Of a stretch of DNA of 64,000 nt, positions 20,166 to 27,426 are shown one piece after another; positions within the stretch are counted from its first letter, which is position 1; the number at the start of each line of letters is the position of its first letter. The notes under the pieces are model-generated. The model saw only the letters and a list, made by a program, of their open reading frames with translations, was not told where the DNA came from and ran no database searches. Origin of the DNA: Rhizobium johnstonii 3841 (lineage in GTDB: Bacteria; Pseudomonadota; Alphaproteobacteria; Rhizobiales; Rhizobiaceae). Location: NCBI RefSeq assembly GCF_000009265.1, contig NC_008384.1, positions 248,001 through 312,000 of the forward strand, written 5' to 3'. A program made the position numbers and the translations under genes.

Positions 20166-20492
20166 CGATGTGTCGGTCGCTCTCACCAAGTCTTTTGAAA
20201 TTAGGGCGCAGATCGGCCTCGGCAATGGTGTGACGGACCTCCCTGGACGGGCTTTACGGCATACGCTCCGAAAAACAGCCCCGCCGTCGTTAGGGCCATG
20301 TCGCCGATCGCACCTTGCTGCAGGCCAGTTCCTTTCAAGCCACTCGTGCTGTTGCGTCCGCCTCTACCGCTGCTGGCAATGGGCGCCGCATTCCTGCAAT
20401 CTCGCTCCGAGCCATTGGGACCCTTTACGGTAGAACACGCGGCATCGCCCGGCTATAAAGTTCAAGCCAAGTTGGCCTTTTAGCGGTAACCG
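20166..20492. other. Divergent intergenic region; last ~90 bases shared with the second PBP copy
   Basis: No gene is visible. From about 20403 on, the sequence resembles the stretch before the intact penicillin-binding protein gene at 34429 (GCATCGCCCGGCTATAAAG, then AGCGGTAACCGATGCC), so the duplicated unit includes a leader or promoter segment. Confidence 0.55.
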
Positions 20493-22783
20493 ATGCCTAA
20501 TCCTCCCGAATCCTCAGGCGAAAGCGTTGGCAACTCGAGCACGGGTCGCAATCAGCCAGCAGATTCAGCGATGCAAGCGGCCGCCTCGGATTCGCCAGGA
20601 ATCACCCAAGACGACAACCCGCAACTCCCCCACGGAACCTTCGTGCAAACTCGACAGGCTGCGAGCAATCTATTACGTGCGCTACGCCACGATTTTGAGG
20701 CAAGTTCTGCTTTGGCGAAGACCAAGACGACGGCTTCGTTTTTGAGAACGAGGCTAAGGCGGTCGATGCGGCTGGAAACCATATCCGCTCCCGCCAAATG
20801 GATGACGACTGCTCTGGCCAAAGCCGGGCGCGGCATTCGCGATCGGGGTTCCAAGCCGCGCGAAAGTCGCCGACGCCGATGGCTTCCGGCGAACTGGTGG
20901 AAATTCGCTATGGGGTCGGCCTTGCTTGTCTGCCTCCTCGTATGCAGCGTGCTGGTGTGGGCACTAAAAGACGTGCCCTGGAGCGAGATCCGTGACGGGA
21001 CGTTAAAGCCTGTCGTTGTGCTGGAAACCGCCGACGGTGCGCCGCTCGTAAGGCAGGGACCTTATCAAGGGCCATATGCGCAATACCACCAGTTCCCACC
21101 TCGTCTGATCGATGCCGTCCTTTCAATTGAGGACCGCCGGTTCATGGATCACTTCGGCGTCGATCCAAGAGGGATCGGGAGGGCGTTTCTCCGGAATTTG
21201 GAGGCTGGCTCGGTGGTGGAGGGGGCAGCACGATCACCCAGCAACTCATCAAGCTGCAATATCTCGACAGCGATCGAACGATAAAGCGAAAGATACAGGA
21301 GGTTGTGATTGCATTCTGGCTGGAGTGGAAGCTCGGCAAGCGGGAAATCCTGACGCGCTATCTCAACAGCGTCTATCTCGGCGCTACCGGCATGCCTGCT
21401 GCCGCGCGGATTTATTTCAACAAGGATATCGACGCCCTTAACCTGCCGGAGTCGGCGATGCTGGCGGGGTTGCTGCGGGCGCCAAGTCAATGGAATCCCA
21501 TCGACAATTTCGAAGGCGCCCGGCAGCGTACCATGGTCGTTCTCGATGCGATGGCGGCGAACGACAAGATTACCATGCCAGAGGCAGCGGAGGCCAAGGC
21601 GAGCTTTGCCAAGCTGCATCCAACGACACCGACGCCACGCTCGGGAAGCTGGTTTGCCGACTGGATTTCGCCGCAAGCAAGCGAAGTCGCCGGCTCCTCG
21701 CCGGGTTCGACGACGGTGCGAACCACGCTGGTGCCGCAATTGCAGCAAATCGCCGAAAGGGTCGTGAAAAGAGCTTTGGACGGCGAAGGAACAACTGTCG
21801 GAGCATCGCAGGCTGCGTTGGTTGCGATGACACCGGACGGTGCGGTCGTCGCCATGGTTGGCGGGCGCAACTACAAAGCGAGCCAGTTCAATCGCGTTGT
21901 CACCGCGATGCGCCAGCCGGGTTCCACCTTCAAGCTATTCGTCTATTACGCAGCATTGAAAGCTGGACTTACTTTGTCCGACCGGGTTCTGGACGCGCCA
22001 ATTGACATAGACGGTTGGTCGCCAGAAAACTCCGGTGGCAACTATCGCGGTTGGGTTACGCTTGCCGAGGCGTTCGCGCGATCACTCAATGCCGCCTCGG
22101 TGGCGCTTGCCGAAGAGGTTGGTTTAGACAATGTGATTGCCGCAGCGCGTGAACTCGGCATCGATGCGCCCCTCGCCAGCACGCCGTCGTTGGCGCTCGG
22201 GACGTCCGAAGTGAATCTGCTTAACCTCACCAGCGCCTATGCGTCTGTCCAACTCGGCAGGGCACCTGTTAAACCCTGGGGCATCATCGAGTTTCAATCG
22301 GCAGGGCAGCCCAAGACGTTTCGAGTTGGCTCACAATCAAAGCCGAATGTCGATCTTTCGCCTTACCAGTCCGATCTCCTCGGCCTGCTGCAGTTGGTGG
22401 TAGAGCGCGGCACTGGACGTGGGGCAGATCCTGGCACGTTTGCGGCCGGTAAGACCGGCACGAGCCAGAACAATCGTGATGCCTGGTTCGTCGGCTTCAC
22501 GGAAGCGCTCGTCGTCGGGGTCTGGGTTGGCAATGATGATGACGCGCCGATGAAGGGGGTGACGGGCGGCGCCCTGCCAGCGCATATTTGGCGGGACTTC
22601 ATGCGCGAGGCGACGGCCGAACCTACGCCGAATGGCGTGCTATCGACAGGAGCGGCAAGCGATGGTCAAGGCCCAGCACAGTCCTGTAACATCACCGCCT
22701 GCTCGCGCAGTTACCGCTCCTTCCGGCCGTCCGATTGTACCTATCAGCCATATTCCGGCGGCCGACGGCTCTGCGAAAAGTGA
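20493..22783 (+). pseudogene. Penicillin-binding protein 1-type gene, copy 1, frameshifted
   Basis: This is a broken copy of the class A penicillin-binding protein encoded at 34429-36723. The frame from 20493 covers the N-terminus, membrane helix and start of the glycosyltransferase (IEDRRFMDHFGVDPRGIGR) and ends at 21284. The remainder, with STFK, SLN and KTGT motifs and the cysteine-containing tail, lies in another frame from about 21226. The shift is explained by loss of one base in the G run at 21218-21225, where the intact copy reads GAGGGTGGCAGC. Six bases (two codons) are also missing near 21384 relative to the intact copy. The product would lack the transpeptidase half unless the shift is programmed or a sequencing error. 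Confidence 0.82.
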
Positions 22784-22834
22784 CGTGGCGCGGTCGAGGA
22801 AGGCGCGGCTGCGGTCGGTTTTCGGGTCATGGCA

Positions 22835-22947
22835 GGCTGCCCGAATGGGCCCGCACGGCCCGCAAGGTACAGGCCGCCTGACCCCCGTCTCCCGGGTGAG
22901 GCGTCAAGGAGCCCCGCGGTCGCAACAACCGCGGGCTCTTTGCGTGA
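22835..22947 (+). pseudogene. Short copy of the agaL2 3' end and terminator
   Basis: These 113 bases repeat the last codons of agaL2 (LPEWARTAR-KVQAA*), its stop region and the terminator hairpin, with a few changes. It starts about 50 bases after the end of the broken PBP gene. One G is lost from the right arm of the terminator stem. It is a recombination scar rather than a gene. Confidence 0.85.
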
Positions 22948-23069
22948 GAAGATTTGCGATCAAGGGGGCGCTCGTTTGCATCACTCGGACCGGCGTAGTG
23001 TGGGCGATTGGGCTGTGGGGAGTGCCGGGAGGGGGAGGTGTGAGGCTGCGGTGATAAGTAGCACCACGT

Positions 23070-23146
23070 TCATGACCCGGAGGTCTGTAGTTCGTCTATG
23101 GCTGATAACCTGAAGGCCCCAGGTTCAAATCCTGCCCGAGCTCAAC
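23070..23146 (+). pseudogene. Degenerate tRNA-fMet-like relic
   Basis: The stretch from GTAGTTCGTC through TGATAACCTGAAGG to AGGTTCAAATCCTGCC closely follows the D-loop, anticodon arm and T arm of an alphaproteobacterial initiator tRNA. The anticodon position reads GAT instead of CAT. The T stem has a C-C mismatch, the 5' and 3' acceptor strands (TCATGAC and CCGAGCT) do not pair, and no CCA follows. It cannot be a working tRNA. It lies at the left edge of the YcaO-TfuA segment and could be a remnant attachment site. Confidence 0.6.
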
Positions 23147-23279
23147 ACCTGGCGGATCGTCGGCTGAAAGTTGAAATTATCCAAAGCCTAGGGAAACAGG
23201 GTGACTCCGCCATCCGGCAGCAGGTCATCGGTCATTGATCTCGAGCCTCGATCATGCGCTTTTGCCAGCAGACGAACTG

Positions 23280-23675
23280 CTATTTCGGCCCTTTGGGGGC
23301 AGAAAGAGACAACTTGGCGGCACGCGAAGACTTGGCGGCTGGAGAAGGTGTGTTCTTGAGTATCTTGTCGATTTCGCGTGCCAATTCGCCGAGGTTACCG
23401 AATTGCGGAATCTCGTCGAGGGCCGAGCTTGCGCTTGGAGGGAAGTCATACCTTTCCCCGTGTCTCAAGTTCGTCCTCTCGTAGTAATCTATCGAATTGG
23501 AAACGCCCTTGCCGTGTATATCGACCGTTCCAATCCCGCCGATGTCAGTGGGACTGATCTCCTTAGTTGATCCAGCGTTAACGCTAGGCCATTGGCCGAC
23601 GGGATTGTAACTGTCTAGCACGTCTTCGATCCGCACGCCTGTCATGTCGATCTTGAAGTAAATCCTCGCTTTCAT
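23280..23675 (-). CDS. Hypothetical protein at the end of the YcaO-TfuA operon
   Basis: A 131-residue protein starting at the ATG at 23675 (GGAGGG upstream). It begins MKARIYFKIDMTGVRIEDVL and has a long low-complexity, Ala/Ser/Lys/Pro-rich C-terminus (NTPSPAAKSSRAAKLS) after a helical segment. It has no signal peptide or membrane helix. It is the last gene of a six-gene operon and starts 26 bases after its neighbour's stop. I do not recognise the family. Its structured N-terminus and loose basic tail would allow it to be a substrate of the modifying enzymes, but no Cys or core-like repeat supports that strongly. Confidence 0.72.
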   Translation of the reverse strand: MKARIYFKIDMTGVRIEDVLDSYNPVGQWPSVNAGSTKEISPTDIGGIGTVDIHGKGVSNSIDYYERTNLRHGERYDFPPSASSALDEIPQFGNLGELAREIDKILKNTPSPAAKSSRAAKLSLSAPKGPK

Positions 23676-23701
23676 GACGCTTCCCTCCACTGTTGAAAAT
23701 T

Positions 23702-24202
23702 CTATTCACGGTTAAGACGCCCATCTCGGTGGGCCAAAGACGCCGTGATCGCGTAGGATGATGGCGATCTCCTACCGGGCAGGTTGGCGTCGAGGATCAG
23801 TTTCTTGACGTCGCCGTAATTCAGGACGATTTCGAGCAATTCCTCGTTGGATCGTACGCGCCACATTTGGTATTTGCCCCTCGCAGCTGTCGGAAGGTCG
23901 TCGAATCCGCACCCTGCGGCGTCCTCGGGCTTCGGACCTTTGACGATGAAAACCCTGTTGGTGTCCAAGCGATAACAATGCCCCTCGAAAGCGTAGCCGT
24001 AGGCGAGGACGATCGAATATTCGTCGTTCTCTTGCTTCTTGCCTCCTCTGTAGAGTTGCATCTGCAAGGCAGCGTTTCCGTTCTCGCCGGCGTCGAATTC
24101 GCCAAAACTTTGATTCAGATTGAGTTTGACGCCATAAAGGATCACCATCCCCGATAAATACATCCCCGGTTTTTCGGGTGCGGGTATGCTCACATCGACC
24201 AT
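23702..24202 (-). CDS. Hypothetical protein of the YcaO-TfuA operon
   Basis: The 166-residue protein starts at 24202 (MVDVSIPAPEKPG) behind a strong GGAGG. It appears beta-rich (MYLSGMVILYGVKLNLNQ, YSIVLAYGYAFEGHCYRL, RVFIVKGPKPED) with a later helical part (SNEELLEIVLNYGDVKKLIL). It has two cysteines (in GHCYRL and AGCGFD) and no signal peptide. It begins 14 bases after the metallopeptidase stop, so it is co-expressed. I do not recognise the family; a cytosolic role with the upstream peptidase or YcaO enzyme is the simplest guess. Confidence 0.75.
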   Translation of the reverse strand: MVDVSIPAPEKPGMYLSGMVILYGVKLNLNQSFGEFDAGENGNAALQMQLYRGGKKQENDEYSIVLAYGYAFEGHCYRLDTNRVFIVKGPKPEDAAGCGFDDLPTAARGKYQMWRVRSNEELLEIVLNYGDVKKLILDANLPGRRSPSSYAITASLAHRDGRLNRE

Positions 24203-24215
24203 TTTCCGACCTCCT

Positions 24216-25436
24216 TTACCATATTTCCCTCCATCTGATGCAATCTTCGATCTGCCCGACATATGGACGGGCGCGGCCCTTGTCGCCTGAAACCAGAAGC
24301 GCTTCCGCCGCCCCCTGGAATGTCAAAAGGTCAGGGTCGAGGCGCGCCCATGACCGGACAAGCGCCTCCCCGACGATATCCCTGGCCTCCTGTAGCGCGG
24401 CCTTACTCGCAAAATGCCTTTTCTCGTAGTCGTCCTTGGAACCGCGAAGGTTCTCCTCGATCAGTGCGGGGGCCATCTGCTGGCGCAGGTTGCTGAACCT
24501 GCGCGGATCGAGGTTTGTCACGCCCCTTTCGAAAAGCAACGTCTGGTATATTTCGACAAGGCTGTCGAACATCGCTCCCGCGAAAGGCTTCGACCTGTCG
24601 TGCACATCATCGCCGACGTCTACGGTCTTGAGCGAATTGTTGAGCGACCTGAGCTGCTTTTCATCGCTGAGTTCTGCGAAACGATCGAGTTCGTTGTGGA
24701 TCAGAAGATTCCCGCCTGTCCGCCGGAGGAGCCGATCGATGGCCGTATCGAAGTGCAGAAGGCCGAGAAGCGATATGAAATCCGCGACCGCCTCGTGATA
24801 GGCGAAGAAGTCGGCATCTTGGCCGTCTCCGTATGGAATGCCGAGTTCGCCCAACAGAACGAGATGACCCATCTCATGGGCGATCGCATCGAAGTTCAAC
24901 GCAAAACTGGAGGTAGGCGTCGGAGGTTCGCTCTCGCCCAGTTCCAGAAAACCGAATCCCGACTGGGCGTTCTCCCATCGAGGGATGTGCGGCACGATCT
25001 CCAGCCTGTCGTAGGTCGGCTCGAAGAACCAATCGATACGCCGTCCGACGTATCCCTCGCAGATATCCAGCACGCGACGGGAGCAAGCGTAGCTGTGGGC
25101 TGAAAGAAAGGCAGGCGATCCTGGGAGTATATGGTCGAAGTGCCCGTCCGGCCCCGGCTCGGCCGGGGGGCGCAGAACCCCAGGGTAGGGCGGGAGGTCA
25201 GGAAGGGCATATGGTCGCTTTGGTTCGACCGGATCGGCCACGTACATGCGGTTGTCGGAAGGCCCAGCCAGGATCGGCCCGTCGGAGCGGCCAATCCAGA
25301 CAACCTCTGGCTTCTCATATCCACTGATGAACGGCGGCTGCGGAAAAACCAGGAAACGCGTCCCGATCAGGAGGTCGGAAACCACCTTCTGTCCCGCGTC
25401 GCCCGAATTTGCGATGGCATCCAACGTTGCCCCCAC
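24216..25436 (-). CDS. Putative zinc metallopeptidase (HEMGH) in YcaO-TfuA operon
   Basis: The 406-residue protein contains the zinc-protease motif HEMGH at residues 187-191 (FDAIAHEMGHLVLL) and a second motif HEAVADF at 214-220 whose Glu215 is well placed to be the third metal ligand, as in gluzincins. There is no signal peptide or membrane helix, so it should act in the cytosol. The N-terminal 180 residues are Pro-rich and unassigned. The start is GTG at 25436 with AAGGGAAA upstream, 54 bases after the TfuA stop. Its position suggests processing of a substrate modified by YcaO/TfuA, for example leader removal. Confidence 0.78.
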   Translation of the reverse strand: MGATLDAIANSGDAGQKVVSDLLIGTRFLVFPQPPFISGYEKPEVVWIGRSDGPILAGPSDNRMYVADPVEPKRPYALPDLPPYPGVLRPPAEPGPDGHFDHILPGSPAFLSAHSYACSRRVLDICEGYVGRRIDWFFEPTYDRLEIVPHIPRWENAQSGFGFLELGESEPPTPTSSFALNFDAIAHEMGHLVLLGELGIPYGDGQDADFFAYHEAVADFISLLGLLHFDTAIDRLLRRTGGNLLIHNELDRFAELSDEKQLRSLNNSLKTVDVGDDVHDRSKPFAGAMFDSLVEIYQTLLFERGVTNLDPRRFSNLRQQMAPALIEENLRGSKDDYEKRHFASKAALQEARDIVGEALVRSWARLDPDLLTFQGAAEALLVSGDKGRARPYVGQIEDCIRWREIW

Positions 25437-25490
25437 CGCCCGTTTCCCTTGCCGGGCGAAGTGGACAATATACTATATATTAGAAAACGA

Positions 25491-26258
25491 TCAATGATGG
25501 TCAGGATCCAACAATATATCCGCAAAATTGTAGTATTCCATATCGTAAGCAAAAGCCTCCGTCAGTTCGAAACTCCTCGGCTCGCTGCGTTTCTTCATCT
25601 CAAGGGCGTTAGACGACAGGAGGGCAAGAAGACCGGTGGCATCGGCTTCCTTCTGCTTCCGCTTTCCGCTCACGAGCCAAAGATCGAGGGCGCGGAGTTC
25701 CTGACTGGACATGCCACGCTCGGCCGCAATGGAAATTAGCTTCCCGAAGCTCCTTTCCGTATAGTGGATGGAGCGGGCCAGTCTTTCCAACGCCACTTGA
25801 AGCTGCCGCCCTATAATGCGGTCACGCAGGGCTCTTTTCAATGTCAGCCTGATGTCAATGAGGGCGTCACCGAGGGGAAAGGACCCCAATTGCGCAGGCG
25901 CCATCGCAACCGCCACGTCCGCATCGTCGGCGAGCAAAGTCCGGCGGTACCACCTGAAGACCATGCCGTATCCGCTCATCCCGTACTCCGTCAGTTCCGC
26001 GGCCCTCACGGCACCCATGCTGGAGGCTCCGTAGACGCGCACGCCCCGCGACATCGCCCAGAGGATTTCCTTGTGGCGCACCGCCGGGGACTGGCCGAAC
26101 ACGCCGTCGATGAGTGCGATCGCGCTGGGATCATGTTCGATCACCGCCCTCACGATATCCCCGTTGCCCGCAGGTGTGAGGTACAATGCATCCAGGTGCT
26201 CCCTGGCGTCTGCGACGCTCATTGTGGGCCCGAGGAACACGACGATCTCATACCCCAT
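25491..26258 (-). CDS. TfuA-like protein (partner of YcaO)
   Basis: The 255-residue protein has the TfuA family core: YEIVVFLGPTMSV at the N-terminus, IALIDGVFGQSPAVRHKEIL, and the characteristic GVRVYGASSMGAVRAAEL followed by YGMSGYGMVFRWY. TfuA was first noted in trifolitoxin loci of Rhizobium. In later work TfuA proteins accompany YcaO enzymes that convert peptide bonds into thioamides and are thought to deliver sulfur or activate YcaO. It overlaps the YcaO gene by 11 bases, which implies coupled synthesis. Confidence 0.9.
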   Translation of the reverse strand: MGYEIVVFLGPTMSVADAREHLDALYLTPAGNGDIVRAVIEHDPSAIALIDGVFGQSPAVRHKEILWAMSRGVRVYGASSMGAVRAAELTEYGMSGYGMVFRWYRRTLLADDADVAVAMAPAQLGSFPLGDALIDIRLTLKRALRDRIIGRQLQVALERLARSIHYTERSFGKLISIAAERGMSSQELRALDLWLVSGKRKQKEADATGLLALLSSNALEMKKRSEPRSFELTEAFAYDMEYYNFADILLDPDHH

Positions 26259-27405
26259 TCTGAAACTCCGGGTCGGTTTCGAGAGGAGGGGTCACAACCC
26301 TCACCACATGGAGCGGTATGGTTTCATCGGAAAACAGCGCCACCACAATGACGGCCTCTGCCCCCGCGCGTCGCAATGCTTCCACCGGCAGCGGCGATGG
26401 ATCGGTATTCAGGTCAGCCCCGTCCGGTGACGGGTAAGGCAATCCGGGGATAGCGAGTCGCCGTCGCCATGCGGACAGTTCCCTAGCGTCCTGGTAGCGG
26501 TAAATGTGTCCCGCCATGTCCTCCCGCGCGGCCGAGATGATCCCGAGGCGGGACTGACATGCTTCCAGCAGCGCCTTGGCGAGTGCTCGGTCGTGGGTCC
26601 GGTCGCAGCCGAAGCCTTCCGCTGGCCAGGGGGCAAAAGGAGCCTGTAGGTCGCTTTCCATGACGTGGCACCAGTAGACGGGGAGGCCGTGTTCCGTCGG
26701 GATTGACCACATTCCTACGGAGCAGCCCGCCGAACGCAGTCGGCCGACTATCTCTCCCGCGGCTCCGGCAAGAACAGAACGACTGTCCACTTGATAACGG
26801 TCGAAGAAGTGCGGTATTTTCATCGCCGCACAACGCGCGTGCCTTTCGAGCGCTTCGAAACAAGCATGCTCAATTGCCCCCCGCCAACTTGTTCCTGCCG
26901 CCAGGCCCGTAGTGTTCCTCGGCAGCCAGCCGGGATGGGGGGAGGGTATTGTATAGGCGGTGTCAACCAAGGCAAGCGGTACAGGCACCGCCCTGGACGA
27001 GAAGAGGTCCCAGCCTTCGATCCACGCAAGTGTCTCGTCGCGTTCCCCATAGTCCGCGAGGTGCGACCAGTAGCCTTGCCCGTTCATGGAACGGAAACCC
27101 GCCAGTTCGACCCGCTCGGTGGGTATGCGTTCCGAAGACCACCCTTCCAGCGATTCCATGAGAGCGGAGATGGCGGCCTGCCCGTGAGTGAGACCCTTGC
27201 CCTGGTTCACGCTCACCGAACGCGACAACGGCCTTACGACTTGGGCAACCGGGATTCCGATGCGGTCAAGTTCGGTAATGGAACCCAGCCTCGTGATACC
27301 GAATTCCCGCTTCCGCTCGAGAATTCGGCGAACGGTCTCCATTGGATCACGCGGCGGCTGAATCGGGGCCGCTAACATTCTTTCGAGTTGTTCTCCGTTC
27401 AGCAA
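26248..27405 (-). CDS. YcaO-domain ATP-dependent peptide-modifying enzyme
   Basis: The 385-residue protein carries the YcaO ATP-binding pattern: VNQGKGLTHGQAAISALMES with LEGWSSER, then AIEHACFEALERHARC and further Glu/Arg-rich blocks. YcaO enzymes phosphorylate an amide oxygen to form azoline rings or, with TfuA, thioamides. The best start is a TTG at 27405, because AGAGGG lies 6 bases upstream; an ATG at 27378 is possible. It begins 21 bases after the cyclase-ATPase stop. No E1-like or dehydrogenase partner is present, which favours the thioamide-type YcaO-TfuA chemistry over azole formation. Confidence 0.9.
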   Translation of the reverse strand: MLNGEQLERMLAAPIQPPRDPMETVRRILERKREFGITRLGSITELDRIGIPVAQVVRPLSRSVSVNQGKGLTHGQAAISALMESLEGWSSERIPTERVELAGFRSMNGQGYWSHLADYGERDETLAWIEGWDLFSSRAVPVPLALVDTAYTIPSPHPGWLPRNTTGLAAGTSWRGAIEHACFEALERHARCAAMKIPHFFDRYQVDSRSVLAGAAGEIVGRLRSAGCSVGMWSIPTEHGLPVYWCHVMESDLQAPFAPWPAEGFGCDRTHDRALAKALLEACQSRLGIISAAREDMAGHIYRYQDARELSAWRRRLAIPGLPYPSPDGADLNTDPSPLPVEALRRAGAEAVIVVALFSDETIPLHVVRVVTPPLETDPEFQNGV

Positions 27406-27426
27406 GATCGCCCTCTGATCATATCC

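Noticed and set aside
23070..23146. A functional tRNA gene
   Set aside because: Although the anticodon and T arms look tRNA-like, the acceptor arm does not pair and the T stem is mismatched, so it was called a relic.
23280..27405. A trifolitoxin (tfx) biosynthesis cluster
   Set aside because: TfuA and YcaO are shared themes, but no tfxA-like precursor, dehydrogenase or exporter is present.
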